From NCBI GenBank assembly GCA_902774035.1, contig CACYHA010000013.1, forward strand, positions 1 through 64,000: a stretch of 64,000 nt of DNA, read 5' to 3'. Each line of letters begins with the position of its first letter. Position 1 is the first letter of the stretch. Both the position numbers and the translations under genes were made by a program. Below the pieces are notes generated by a model. It was not told where the DNA came from and did not search any database. It worked only from the letters and a program-made list of their open reading frames with translations. The DNA is from Oscillospiraceae bacterium. Its GTDB lineage: Bacteria > Bacillota > Clostridia > Oscillospirales > Acutalibacteraceae. Below are positions 14,909 to 23,720 of the stretch, piece by piece.

Positions 14909-16254
14909 TCCATAAAAACGACAATGTGAAGGTCTGCCTTTCCGACGGGCACAAGTATGCTGTCCGGAAGATCAAAGCGGGCGAGGCAGTGATCAAATAC
15001 GGCTTTCCGGTCGGTACGGCGACGAAAGACATCGCGCCCGGAGAGCGGGTCCATACCGAAAACCTGAAAACCGCGCTTTCGGGCGTGGGTTCCTATGCCT
15101 ATGCGCCCGCGTTCTCTCTGCCGAAGCCCTTGAAGTCGGCAACGATCCGCGCCTATGTGCGCAAAAACGGCGGCGTCGGCATCCGCAACGACCTCTGGAT
15201 CCTTCCGACGGTCGGCTGCGTGAACGAAGTCGGAAAAGCGCTTGCCGAACGCACCGGCGCATTCTGCTTTTCGCACCCCTACGGCTGCAGCCAGCTCGGC
15301 GACGATTTGGCGGTTACGCAGAAGACCCTTGCCGGTCTGATCAAACATCCGAACGCGGGCGGCGTGCTGGTGCTCGGTCTCGGCTGCGAAAACAACGGGA
15401 TCGAGGCGATGCGGCGCGCCCTCGGCACTTACGACTCGGCGCGCATCCGCTTTTTGAACTGCCAGGACTGCGAAGACGAGCTGGTGCAGGGAGCGCGGAT
15501 CCTCGGCGAACTGCGTGCGCTGGCAGAGACCGACGTGCGCACCGAGGTACCGGTCTCCGCGCTGAAGCTCGGCTTGAAATGCGGCGGCAGCGACGGGTTG
15601 TCCGGCATCACGGCCAACCCCCTGTGCGGCCGGGTGACCGACCGTCTGACGGCCATGGGCGGCACGGCGGTGCTCACGGAGGTGCCGGAGATGTTCGGCG
15701 CGGAGGAAGTGCTGTTTCGCCGCTGTGTCAGCGAGGACGTCTTCGCCAAAGCCGCCGCGCTGATTAACGATTACAAAGCCTGGTTTCTTGCCCACGGCCA
15801 GCCGGTCAGTGAAAATCCTTCTCCCGGAAACAAGGCCGGCGGCATCACGACCCTCGAGGAAAAATCCCTCGGCTGCGTGCAGAAGGGCGGAACGGCGCCG
15901 GTGACGGCTGTGCTCACCTACGGCGACGCCGCTGAAACGCCGGGGTTGAACCTTTTGAGCGGGCCGGGCAACGACATGGTGGCCGTGACGAACCTTGCGG
16001 CGGCGGGCTGCCAGCTCATTTTGTTCACCACGGGCAGGGGAACGCCTCTCGGCGCTCCGGTGCCAACGCTCAAGATCGCCACAAACACCGCGCTCGTAAA
16101 ACGGAAAGCGGGCTGGATCGATTTTGACGCGCAGTCGCAGGGCGAAGACGCGCTGTTCGATCTGCTGCTGGAAACGGCAAACGGAAAAGAGACAAAAAAC
16201 GAGGCGAACGGTTTTCGCGAAATCGCAATTTTCAAGGACGGTGTCACGCTATGA
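14893..16254 (+). CDS. uxaA: Altronate dehydratase (UxaA family)
   Basis: 453 aa from ATG 14893, overlapping the uxaB end by 16 bp. N-terminal SAF-like domain (residues 1-75), then the large dehydratase domain with GVGIRNDLWILPTVGCVN, SHPYGCSQLGDD, LGCENNGIEAM, KCGGSDGLSGITANPLCG and GNKAGGITTLEEKSLGC, including the cysteines that bind the iron centre. Expected reaction: D-altronate to 2-keto-3-deoxy-D-gluconate and water. The family also contains L-fuconate and galactarate dehydratases, so the substrate is set by context. Slightly shorter than E. coli UxaA. KDG kinase and aldolase are not in this window. Confidence 0.9.
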   Translation: MEYVLIHKNDNVKVCLSDGHKYAVRKIKAGEAVIKYGFPVGTATKDIAPGERVHTENLKTALSGVGSYAYAPAFSLPKPLKSATIRAYVRKNGGVGIRNDLWILPTVGCVNEVGKALAERTGAFCFSHPYGCSQLGDDLAVTQKTLAGLIKHPNAGGVLVLGLGCENNGIEAMRRALGTYDSARIRFLNCQDCEDELVQGARILGELRALAETDVRTEVPVSALKLGLKCGGSDGLSGITANPLCGRVTDRLTAMGGTAVLTEVPEMFGAEEVLFRRCVSEDVFAKAAALINDYKAWFLAHGQPVSENPSPGNKAGGITTLEEKSLGCVQKGGTAPVTAVLTYGDAAETPGLNLLSGPGNDMVAVTNLAAAGCQLILFTTGRGTPLGAPVPTLKIATNTALVKRKAGWIDFDAQSQGEDALFDLLLETANGKETKNEANGFREIAIFKDGVTL

Positions 16255-17126
16255 TCATTGACAGCCATGTGCATCTTTGGAAAACACAGAACGGCCGGGT
16301 AGACGGCAGACCCGTTTTCTCGCTCGAAAACGGCAAAAGCAATTTCGGCGGCGAGGTGCGCCAGATGATGCCGCCCTATATGCTCCGTGGGGAAAACACG
16401 GCGGAAATGCTGCTTTCCAACATGGATTACGCCGGCGTCAGCGGCGCCGTCGTTACCCAGGAGGAGATCGACGGCAATCAGGACGCTTACCTTCTTTTGG
16501 CGAAGGAACGCTGCCCCGACCGGCTGAAGATCTGCTCGCTCTATGAGGAGGGAAAGCCCTTTGCCCTCGACGGCTTTGACGGCGTCAAGCTCTGCGCCGG
16601 GCGCTTTTTGACACAGGATCTCACGAAGCACGCCGCAGTGTTCGAAGCGGCAAGCGAAGCGGGCAAGTTTCTGTTCATCGAGCTGGCGGACGGCGACAGG
16701 CAGACCGGCTCCCTTCGGGAGATGATCGCCCAGTATCCGGATCTGCGCATCGTGATCGGCCATTTCGGTATGGTCACGCGCGAGGGCTGGCACGAACAGA
16801 TCAGGCTGGCGCGAAACAAAAATGTCTTTGTGGAAAGCGGCGGCATCACCTGGCTGTTCAACAGCGAGTTTTACCCCTTCCCCTCGGCGCTTCGCGCCAT
16901 CCGGGAGGCTGCGGCGCTCTGCGGCGTGGAAAAGCTCATGTGGGGCAGTGACTATCCGCGGACGATGGTGGCGATCACCTACAAGATGAGCTTTGACTTT
17001 GTGGTGAAATCCGGCGAGCTGACCGAAAAAGAAAAATCGGCGTTTCTTTTTGAAAACGCCGCGTCGTTTTTCGGCTTTTCCGGTCTGAAGGAACCGCAAA
17101 GGATCCGGAACATGCTGGAGGACTGA
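16251..17126 (+). CDS. Amidohydrolase-family sugar lactonase (COG3618-like)
   Basis: 291 aa. ATG 16251 overlaps the uxaA stop by 4 bases. TIM-barrel metal hydrolase motifs: DSHVHLWK at the N-terminus (HxH), ADGDRQTGSL, IVIGHFGMV and the C-terminal WGSDYPRTMV with the catalytic Asp. Relatives hydrolyse L-fucono-, L-rhamnono- or L-galactono-lactones. In this operon it would open the lactone formed by the first dehydrogenase. It is the last gene and is followed by a strong terminator. Confidence 0.85.
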   Translation: MIIDSHVHLWKTQNGRVDGRPVFSLENGKSNFGGEVRQMMPPYMLRGENTAEMLLSNMDYAGVSGAVVTQEEIDGNQDAYLLLAKERCPDRLKICSLYEEGKPFALDGFDGVKLCAGRFLTQDLTKHAAVFEAASEAGKFLFIELADGDRQTGSLREMIAQYPDLRIVIGHFGMVTREGWHEQIRLARNKNVFVESGGITWLFNSEFYPFPSALRAIREAAALCGVEKLMWGSDYPRTMVAITYKMSFDFVVKSGELTEKEKSAFLFENAASFFGFSGLKEPQRIRNMLED

Positions 17127-17151
17127 AAAAGGTTTTTCCGTGGATAAGAGA

Positions 17152-17199
17152 CTGTTGCATTTCGGTGGAGTCCCATAACGAAATGCAGCAGCCTTTTTT
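17152..17199 (+). terminator. Intrinsic terminator of the sugar-acid operon
   Basis: CTGTTGCATTTCG (17152-17164) pairs with CGAAATGCAGCAG (17179-17191, one G-U), followed by CCTTTTTTC. The hairpin arm and the loop containing CCATAACGAA recur at 38787-38825, so this is a copy of a repeated intergenic element. Confidence 0.88.
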
Positions 17200-17531
17200 C
17201 GCGGAATGTCCCTTCGGGTTATTCATTTTCATCCGGAAAAATGAATAATCCGAAGGGAGCATGTGGAAAAACCTGTGAGTAAAGCGAAAAACTTCACGTT
17301 TGATCGCGAAAATCATTCTGAAAACGAAAAACGATGTGGAAATCTTTACGTTATTCACATTTTTCACGTAGTTTTCCACATTGAGAAGGTTTTTACTTTA
17401 CACCTGCCTTTGTATTGACAATGAATAAGCTTTACAGAAAAGGAGGCTGAACGGCGACCCGGGGAATCAAACAAAAGCGGGCGTTTGCGGTGAGCGGCCG
17501 CGCGAAGTGCTCCCGGGCCGGTTCTTTCGGC
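17200..17531. other. Non-coding gap: long hairpin and DnaA-box-like 9-mers
   Basis: No ORF was found. A long hairpin spans 17210-17257: CCCTTCGG/CCGAAGGG at the base and TTATTCATTTT/AAAATGAATAA above, with no T-run. Around and after it are 9-mers resembling the DnaA box TTATNCACA: CGTGGATAA (17139), TGTGGAAAA (17262), TGTGGAAAT (17335), TTATTCACA (17351, exact) and TTTTCCACA (17372). AAAGGAGG at about 17440 has no ATG after it. TTGACA at 17415 lacks a convincing -10. Confidence 0.5.
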
Positions 17532-18485
17532 TCAGACTGCGCCGGCTGTGACCGCAGGCGCGGCAAAAACGCTTTCCACGGTTTTTTCGCAGCAGGCGGG
17601 CGAATAGACCCAGCGGTCGATGTGGTCGCCCGAAAGAAAGTACTGCGCCTTCGGCGGCGGGCAGGGAGCGTCAAAGGAATCCACAATGATGAGCTTGATT
17701 TTCATGCGCTCCGGGATGAGGTTCTTGATATAGACGCTGGCCTGCTGTCCGGCTGTGACGCCGGGCACATATTCCGCAAGACCCGCAAGGTTCGGCCGCA
17801 GCTCCACAAAAATGCCGTAGCGTTCCACGGAGCGGACGATGCCGGGCACAGTCTCGCCGGGTTTGAAAAAGGCCGCGTTTTCCTCCCAGGTGCCCAGCAG
17901 TTCCTTGTAGCTCAGAGTGATCCTGCCCGTTTCGTCCAGACTTTTGACCACGGCCTTGATCCGCTGGCCGGGCAAAAACCGTGCCGCCGGGTGGGGAATG
18001 CGGGAAACGGAGATCGTGTCGATCGGCATGAGAGCGCTGATCCCGGCGCCGATGTCGCAAAAGACGCCGAAGGGCTCGAGATGGGTGACCACGGCGTCGA
18101 TGATGTCGCCGGGCTGCAGCCGCGCGATGTATTCCCGCAGGCAGGCCTGCTGCACGGTCTTGCGGCTGAGCAGGGCGAGGGGGCGGCCGTCTTCGTCGAC
18201 GGAAAAGCCGGTGATGCAAAAGGCAACGGGCTTTCCGACCCGCGAGATCACGGCGATGTCGCGCACGGAGCCGTCGTCAAGGCCGAGGGCGCCCTCGGCC
18301 CGGGGGATGATGCCGCGCAGAGCGCCCAGATCCACGTGCAGATCATGGGCTTTGTCGCACATGATCGCGCGCGCCTCCAGCACTTTTCCGCTGTAGTACG
18401 CTTCCTTGAGCGCCGCAAGCGAGGTGAAGGCTGCGGCGTTTTCTTCTGTCTGGAGCAAAAAGCCCTCCGGATGGTATGGTTTCAT
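17532..18485 (-). CDS. S1 RNA-binding domain protein (RpsA-like)
   Basis: 317 aa from ATG at 18485, which has GGAAAGGA ahead; the longer frame to 18563 lacks a ribosome site. It contains at least two clear S1 (OB-fold) repeats: LQPGDIIDAVVTHLEPFGVF...ALMPIDTIS and FKPGETVPGIVRSVERYGIF...GLAEYV, plus a degenerate one near residue 30. S1 repeats bind RNA non-specifically. Clostridia often have such short S1 proteins distinct from full-length ribosomal S1. It may act in translation or RNA turnover. Divergent from the DUF951-prfA operon. Confidence 0.82.
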   Translation of the reverse strand: MKPYHPEGFLLQTEENAAAFTSLAALKEAYYSGKVLEARAIMCDKAHDLHVDLGALRGIIPRAEGALGLDDGSVRDIAVISRVGKPVAFCITGFSVDEDGRPLALLSRKTVQQACLREYIARLQPGDIIDAVVTHLEPFGVFCDIGAGISALMPIDTISVSRIPHPAARFLPGQRIKAVVKSLDETGRITLSYKELLGTWEENAAFFKPGETVPGIVRSVERYGIFVELRPNLAGLAEYVPGVTAGQQASVYIKNLIPERMKIKLIIVDSFDAPCPPPKAQYFLSGDHIDRWVYSPACCEKTVESVFAAPAVTAGAV

Positions 18486-18630
18486 GGTGAGATCCTTTCC
18501 GCTGCCTGCAGGGCTTCCGACGGACGCGAAAAACGGGTCGCGACCGGTGCGCTGGGGCAGCATTTTTCTTTTTTGTGTTTTAATATATGCCCGGAAAACG
18601 GATTTTATTTTGACGAGTTGGCCGGAACGA

Positions 18631-18659
18631 TTGATATTTCCGGAAAAATTTGCTATAAT
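18631..18659 (+). promoter_or_regulatory. Promoter of the DUF951-prfA-tsaC-coaE operon
   Basis: TTGATA (18631-18636), 17-bp spacer, TATAAT (18654-18659). Confidence 0.82.
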
Positions 18660-18692
18660 ATATTTTTAGAGACTGATGATGGAGGCGAGGAC

Positions 18693-18890
18693 ATGGATGT
18701 GCGTGTGGGCGATGTGCTGGTGATGAAGAAAAACCACCCCTGCGGCGCAAACGAATTTGAGGTGCTGCGCTCCGGCATGGATTTCAGGCTCCGCTGCCGC
18801 GGCTGCGCGCGCGAAGTGATGGTGCCGCGCAGCAAGGCGGAAAAAAACATCCGCAGGATCCTCAGAGAGGAGAGACAGGACGATGCTTGA
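18693..18890 (+). CDS. DUF951 family protein (YyzM-like)
   Basis: 65 aa. ATG 18693 follows GGAGGCGAGG. The whole protein fits DUF951: [39 protein letters not shown], with four conserved cysteines/Cys-Gly positions suggesting a small zinc or nucleic-acid-binding fold. Function is unknown in the family. It overlaps the prfA start by 8 bp, so the two are translationally coupled. Confidence 0.85.
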   Translation: MDVRVGDVLVMKKNHPCGANEFEVLRSGMDFRLRCRGCAREVMVPRSKAEKNIRRILREERQDDA

Positions 18891-19965
18891 AAAGCTTTCC
18901 GCGGTGGAAGCCAGGTTTGAAGAAGTGAACGAAAAGCTCTGCGATCCGGCGGTTCTTTCCGACCGGAAGACCTATGCCGCATTGATGCGCGAGCGCAAGA
19001 CCCTTTTGCCGGTTGTGGAAGCTTTCCGCGCCTACAAAAACGCAAAGGCGGCGCTCGACGAAGCGAAAGCCCTGCTCGACGACCCCGCCGCCGACAGGGA
19101 GCTGTGCGAGATGGCGCTCGAGGAGATCGAGACGCAGCGGGCTCTCTGCGAAAAGCTGACGGAGGAGTTAAAGGTGCTTTTGCTCCCGCGCGACGAAAAC
19201 GACGACAAAAACGTGATCGTGGAGATTCGCGGCGGCGCCGGGGGCGAGGAATCCGCCCTGTTCGCGGGCGTGCTGTTCCGCATGTACGGCATGTATGCCG
19301 AGCGCAAGGGGTTCAAAACCGAACTGCTCAACGCCAACGAGACCGAACTCGGCGGCTTCAAGGAGGTCAGCTTTCTGGTCACGGGCGAGGGCGCCTATTC
19401 GCGCTTCAAATTCGAAAGCGGCGTGCACCGCGTGCAGCGTGTGCCGGAAACGGAATCGCAGGGCCGCATCCACACCTCCACCGCCACGGTGGCCGTTCTG
19501 CCCGAGGCCGAGGACGTGGATATCGACATCAACCCCGCCGACCTGCAGATCGACACCTTCCGTTCCAGCGGCGCGGGCGGCCAGCATATCAACAAGACGG
19601 AATCCGCCATCCGCATCACCCATTTGCCGACGGGCACGGTGGTGGAATGTCAGGACGAGCGCAGTCAGCACAAAAACAAGGACAAGGCCATGCGCGTGCT
19701 GCGGGCAAAGCTGCTCGAGCAGGAGCAGCAAAAGCAGGCTTCCTCCATCGCCGACGCGCGCAAAGCCCAGGTCGGCACCGGCGACCGCAGCGAACGCATC
19801 CGTACCTATAACTTTCCCCAAAGCCGTGTCTCCGACCACCGGATCGGTCTGACGCTCTATAAACTGGAACAATTCATCAACGGCGACATGGACGAGGTCA
19901 TCGACGCCCTCATCACCGCCGATACCGCCGAAAAGCTCAAGGCGAGCGGCGAAAACGAAGGATAA
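18883..19965 (+). CDS. prfA: Peptide chain release factor 1
   Basis: 360 aa, full family length. Domain 3 carries the universal GGQ tripeptide at residues 232-234 ([18 protein letters not shown]), and the codon-recognition domain has [20 protein letters not shown]. It terminates translation at UAA and UAG by triggering peptidyl-tRNA hydrolysis. ATG 18883 follows GGAGAGACAGG inside DUF951. In many Firmicutes the GGQ methylase gene prmC lies next to prfA; it is absent here, where tsaC follows directly after 2 bp. Confidence 0.98.
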   Translation: MLEKLSAVEARFEEVNEKLCDPAVLSDRKTYAALMRERKTLLPVVEAFRAYKNAKAALDEAKALLDDPAADRELCEMALEEIETQRALCEKLTEELKVLLLPRDENDDKNVIVEIRGGAGGEESALFAGVLFRMYGMYAERKGFKTELLNANETELGGFKEVSFLVTGEGAYSRFKFESGVHRVQRVPETESQGRIHTSTATVAVLPEAEDVDIDINPADLQIDTFRSSGAGGQHINKTESAIRITHLPTGTVVECQDERSQHKNKDKAMRVLRAKLLEQEQQKQASSIADARKAQVGTGDRSERIRTYNFPQSRVSDHRIGLTLYKLEQFINGDMDEVIDALITADTAEKLKASGENEG

Positions 19966-19967
19966 CT

Positions 19968-21005
19968 ATGAAAACGATACGCATTCGGACGACCGACCCC
20001 GCCGACGAACGGCTGAAAGAAGCCGGAGCGCTTTTGCGGCGCGGCGGCCTGGTCGCCATCCCGACGGAAACAGTCTACGGCCTTGCGGCCAACGCCTTTG
20101 ACGAAGCAGCCGTCCGCGGCATCTTCCGCGCCAAAGGCCGCCCGGCCGACAACCCTCTGATCGTGCATATCAGCGACATTGCGCAGTGGGCGCCGCTGGT
20201 CACGGCGATCCCCGAACGGGCAAAGCTGCTGGCCGAGCGCTTCTGGCCCGGGCCGCTGACCATGATCCTGCCCAAAAGCGATTTGATCGGCAAGGTCGTC
20301 AGCGGCGGCCTTGCAACGGTTGCGGTGCGCTTTCCCTCCCATCCGATCGCCCGGGCGGTGATCGACGCGGCAGGCGTGCCGCTGGCCGCGCCTTCGGCCA
20401 ACACGAGCGGCCGCCCCAGCCCGACCAACGCTTCCGACGTGCTGGAGGATCTCGGCGGAAAGATCGACGCCGTTGTGGACGCAGGTCCCTGCAGCGTCGG
20501 CGTGGAATCCACGGTGCTCTCTCTGTGCGGGGAGACGCCGCGTCTGCTGCGGCCCGGCGGCGTCACGCCGGAGATGCTGCGGGAGGTGCTCGGCGAACTC
20601 GAGATCGACCCTGCCGTTTACGAAAACCTGCGGGAGGGCGCGGTTGCGGCTTCTCCGGGCATGAAATACAAGCACTATGCGCCCCGGGCGAAGGTGGTGC
20701 TGCTGAAAGGCAGCTTTGCGCAGTTTTGCGCATATGTTGCAGCCCACGCCGAGGAGGGCACCTTTGCCCTCTGTTTTGCGGAGGAAGCCGCCGCGCTCCC
20801 TGTGCCGACCGTGATCTACGGCAGCACGAACGACTCCGCGACCCAGGCGCAGCATATCTTTGAAGCCCTGCGCGAAGTGGATCGTCGCGGCGCAAAGCGC
20901 GTGTTCGCCCGTCTGCCGGCGCGGGACGGCCTCGGCCTTGCCGTGTTCAACCGGCTCGTGCGCGCGGCCGCGTTCCAGATCCTTACACTGGAGGAGGACG
21001 AATGA
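19968..21005 (+). CDS. tsaC: Threonylcarbamoyl-AMP synthase (Sua5/TsaC type)
   Basis: 345 aa. The YrdC domain has GGLVAIPTETVYGLAANAF, IFRAKGRPADNPLIVHI (KxR of the active site), WPGPLTMIL and APSANTSGRPSPT. A C-terminal Sua5 domain (PGMKYKHYAPRAKVVLL onward) makes this the long Sua5 form. It makes threonylcarbamoyl-AMP from Thr, bicarbonate and ATP for the t6A37 modification of ANN-decoding tRNAs. Two bases after prfA; the next gene overlaps by 4 bp. Confidence 0.96.
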   Translation: MKTIRIRTTDPADERLKEAGALLRRGGLVAIPTETVYGLAANAFDEAAVRGIFRAKGRPADNPLIVHISDIAQWAPLVTAIPERAKLLAERFWPGPLTMILPKSDLIGKVVSGGLATVAVRFPSHPIARAVIDAAGVPLAAPSANTSGRPSPTNASDVLEDLGGKIDAVVDAGPCSVGVESTVLSLCGETPRLLRPGGVTPEMLREVLGELEIDPAVYENLREGAVAASPGMKYKHYAPRAKVVLLKGSFAQFCAYVAAHAEEGTFALCFAEEAAALPVPTVIYGSTNDSATQAQHIFEALREVDRRGAKRVFARLPARDGLGLAVFNRLVRAAAFQILTLEEDE

Positions 21006-21577
21006 AAGTTTACGGCTTGACCGGAAAGACCGGCGCGGGAAAATCCACGGTCGCCGCTCTGCTGAAAGAAAAGGGCTGGTGCGTCATCGACGGCGACGTG
21101 CTTGCGCGGCAGGTGACAGAACCCGGTTCGCCGGTGCTGCGCGAGCTGGCCGAAGCCTTCGGCGCGGAGATTCTGCGCGAAGACGGCAGTCTTGACCGCA
21201 AAGAGCTGGTACGCAGGGTGAACGCGCGGCCCGACGGGAAGCAAACGCTCGATCGCATCACGCACCCGGCCATCGACGCGCTGGTGCGCAAGGAGCTGCA
21301 AGCGGCGCAGGCGGCAGGCTTTGCCCGCTGCGTTTTTGACGCCGCCGCGCTGCTGGAAAGTCCGTCCAGGGCGCTGTGCGACAAGATCGTTGTCGTGTTT
21401 GCGCCCCAGGACGTGCGCCTTGCGCGGATCCTGGAACGCGACGCGCTCAGCGAAGCGGACGCAAAAGCGCGTATGCAGATGCAAAAGGACGACGACTATT
21501 ATCTTTCGCAGGCGGATATCATCCTCAGGAATTATCCGCCCCATGTACTGGAGGACGAACTTGAACAGCTTTTCTGA
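21002..21577 (+). CDS. coaE: Dephospho-CoA kinase
   Basis: 191 aa. P-loop GKTGAGKST at residues 8-16, DGDVLARQVTEPGSP (substrate site), and DRKELVRRVN and ITHPAIDALV are family motifs. It phosphorylates dephospho-CoA in the last step of coenzyme A synthesis. ATG 21002 overlaps the tsaC stop (ATGA). Confidence 0.95.
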   Translation: MKVYGLTGKTGAGKSTVAALLKEKGWCVIDGDVLARQVTEPGSPVLRELAEAFGAEILREDGSLDRKELVRRVNARPDGKQTLDRITHPAIDALVRKELQAAQAAGFARCVFDAAALLESPSRALCDKIVVVFAPQDVRLARILERDALSEADAKARMQMQKDDDYYLSQADIILRNYPPHVLEDELEQLF

Positions 21578-22163
21578 ACCGCGCCCCGCGCCCCGGCGCA
21601 CGCTGCGCAAACCGCGCAGATCCGCGATGATCGCGCTGCTTTGCGTTCTCGTTGCCGTTTGCGCTTTTTTCGCTCTGCGCGGCGTGCTGAAAACATTATA
21701 TCCGCTTCGTTATGAGAAAGACGTCGAAATCGGCTGTCAAACGCAAGGACTTGAAAAATCTTTTGTCCTTGCCGTAATCAAGTGTGAAAGCGGCTTTGAT
21801 CCGCACGCGGTCTCAAATGTCGGCGCCCGGGGTCTGATGCAGCTCATGCCGGAAACCTTTGACTGGCTGCAGAGCAAAACCGGCGACAGCTACACCGAAG
21901 ACGACCTGTTCGAGCCGGCGGTCAACGTGCGCTACGGGTGCTATCTGCTGCGCATTTTGCTCACGGAGTTTTCCGGCGAGCAGGACACAGCCGTTGCCGC
22001 CTATCACGCCGGGATCGGCAATGTTTCCAAATGGCTGCAGGACGAGGACAAAAGCGCCGACGGCAGAACGCTGCGCCGCATACCCTTCGGCTCCACGGCA
22101 GCGTATGTAAAAAAGGTAAAAAAAGTGCAGCGCATATACGCCGCACTCTACGATCTGGATTAA
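21561..22163 (+). CDS. Membrane-anchored lytic transglycosylase (Slt type)
   Basis: 200 aa from TTG 21561, chosen because GGAGGACGAAC precedes it; the frame is open further upstream but lies in coaE. A basic N-terminus is followed by one membrane segment (about 23-42). The catalytic domain has the Slt motifs: AVIKCESGFDPHAVS with the catalytic Glu, GARGLMQLMPETF, NVRYGCYLL and AVAAYHAGIGNVSKWL. It cleaves the glycan strands of peptidoglycan. In Clostridia a coaE-slt pair like this is common. It overlaps coaE by 17 bp. Confidence 0.92.
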   Translation: MNSFSEPRPAPRRTLRKPRRSAMIALLCVLVAVCAFFALRGVLKTLYPLRYEKDVEIGCQTQGLEKSFVLAVIKCESGFDPHAVSNVGARGLMQLMPETFDWLQSKTGDSYTEDDLFEPAVNVRYGCYLLRILLTEFSGEQDTAVAAYHAGIGNVSKWLQDEDKSADGRTLRRIPFGSTAAYVKKVKKVQRIYAALYDLD

Positions 22164-22175
22164 GGAGGTTCCACT

Positions 22176-23588
22176 ATGGAAAAAAAAGAAAAATCACCGG
22201 CACAGACGCTCAAAGAACAGCTTTTCCGCAAAAACGAGCACTTTGATCTCCGTTTTGACGCGGACGAGACGGCGAAGGCCGACACATTCTGCGAGGGGTA
22301 CAAGGCGTTTTTGAACGCGGCAAAGACCGAACGCGAATGCGCCGCCTGGATCGTGCGCCGTGCCGAAAAAGCCGGTTTTTCCGCCTTTGACCCCGAAAAG
22401 ACCTACGCCCCGGGCGACAAGGTCTACTGCGCCAACCGCGGCAAGGCCGTGATCCTTTGCGTCTTCGGCAGACAGAGCGTCAAGAACGGCGTGCGCATCG
22501 TGGCCTCGCACATCGACTCGCCCCGTCTCGATCTCAAGCCCACGCCGCTCTATGAGAGCGAGGAGATCGCCTATTTCAAGACCCACTACTACGGCGGCAT
22601 CCGTAAATATCAGTGGGTGACGATCCCTCTGTCTCTGCACGGCGTGTTCGTCAAAAAGAACGGCGAGACCGTGACCGTCCGCCTCGGCGAAGAACCGGGC
22701 GAGCCCCAGTTCGTGGTCACCGATCTGCTGCCCCACCTTGCGGCGGAGCAGTCTAAACGCACCCTTTCCGAGGGCATCAAGGGCGAAGAGCTGAACATTC
22801 TCATCGGTTCGCGTCCGTTCAAAAGCGACGAGGACAGCGAGCTGGTCAAGCTGAACATTCTGAAGCTCCTCAGTGAAAAATACGGCGTCACCGAAGACGA
22901 TTTCATCTCCGCCGAGCTGGAGCTTGTGCCCGCGTTCGAAGCCCGCGACATCGGCTTCGACCGCAGCCTGATCGGCGCCTACGGCCACGACGACCGCGTA
23001 TGCGCCTACCCCGCGCTGGAAGCTCTGCTTGCGACCGAACTGCCGGAGCAGACCGCCCTGACCGTGCTCACCGACAAGGAGGAGATCGGCTCCGACGGCA
23101 ACACCGGCCTCAATTCCGCCTATCTGCGCGATTTCATCACCGACCTCGCGCTGCAGGCCGGCGTACCCGTGCACCGCGTGCTGGGCAGATCGACCTGCCT
23201 TTCCGCCGACGTGAACGCCTGCTTTGACCCGACGTTCCCGCAGGTGCACGACAAGCTGAACGCCGCGTTTTTGAACCACGGCGCGGTCATCACGAAATAC
23301 ACCGGCGCCCGCGGCAAGAGCGGCAGCTCCGACGCCCACGCGGAATTTCTCGGCTGGGTGCGCGCCGCGCTGGACAGCGAGAACGTCTGCTGGCAGATCG
23401 GCGAGCTGGGCAAGGTCGATGAGGGCGGCGGCGGCACCGTGGCGATGTATATCGCCAACATGAACGTGGACGTGGTCGACCTCGGCGTGCCCGTGCTCTC
23501 CATGCACGCGCCGTTTGAGCTGGTCGCCAAAAACGACGTCTACAGCACCTTCCGCGCCTGCAAGGCATATTTCTCGTTTGAGAAATAA
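22176..23588 (+). CDS. M18 family aminopeptidase
   Basis: 470 aa. ATG 22176 follows AAGGAGG. Metal ligands and catalytic residues are in VASHIDSPRLDLKP, DKEEIGSDGNTG and GKSGSSDAHAEF; HYYGGIRKYQW and AYGHDDRVCAYPALEA are also M18 signatures. It is a cytosolic zinc exopeptidase that removes N-terminal residues from peptides and typically forms a dodecamer. Probably the last gene of the prfA operon. Confidence 0.95.
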   Translation: MEKKEKSPAQTLKEQLFRKNEHFDLRFDADETAKADTFCEGYKAFLNAAKTERECAAWIVRRAEKAGFSAFDPEKTYAPGDKVYCANRGKAVILCVFGRQSVKNGVRIVASHIDSPRLDLKPTPLYESEEIAYFKTHYYGGIRKYQWVTIPLSLHGVFVKKNGETVTVRLGEEPGEPQFVVTDLLPHLAAEQSKRTLSEGIKGEELNILIGSRPFKSDEDSELVKLNILKLLSEKYGVTEDDFISAELELVPAFEARDIGFDRSLIGAYGHDDRVCAYPALEALLATELPEQTALTVLTDKEEIGSDGNTGLNSAYLRDFITDLALQAGVPVHRVLGRSTCLSADVNACFDPTFPQVHDKLNAAFLNHGAVITKYTGARGKSGSSDAHAEFLGWVRAALDSENVCWQIGELGKVDEGGGGTVAMYIANMNVDVVDLGVPVLSMHAPFELVAKNDVYSTFRACKAYFSFEK

Positions 23589-23676
23589 GCCGGCGGCAGA
23601 ACGGAAAACAAAAAAGGCCGCAGCCTTGCCGCGGCGAAACAATCCTTTTTCCGTTTTCAATGGAAACTTTCAAACA

Positions 23677-23713
23677 AAAACGGCGCCTTCCGTTCGGAAA
23701 GCGCCGTTTTGTT
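23677..23713. terminator. Bidirectional terminator between M18 peptidase and micro-ORF
   Basis: AAAACGGCGC (about 23677-23686) pairs with GCGCCGTTTT (23701-23710), with CTTCC/GGAAA above. T-runs are present on both strands. Confidence 0.88.
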
Positions 23714-23720
23714 TTGCTTC

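Noticed and set aside
10930..17126. Classical galacturonate operon (uxaCBA)
   Set aside because: uxaB- and uxaA-like genes are present but there is no uronate isomerase, and the mutarotase, two dehydrogenases and lactonase fit an aldose or aldonate route instead.
17438..17531. A small ORF after AAAGGAGG at about 17440
   Set aside because: No ATG, GTG or TTG follows at a usable distance; only a CTG start would be possible.
17490..18890. Plus-strand ORF of 466 aa ending with the DUF951 sequence
   Set aside because: Only the last 65 codons are real (DUF951 from ATG 18693); the rest is antisense to the S1-domain gene and the promoter at 18631 lies inside it.
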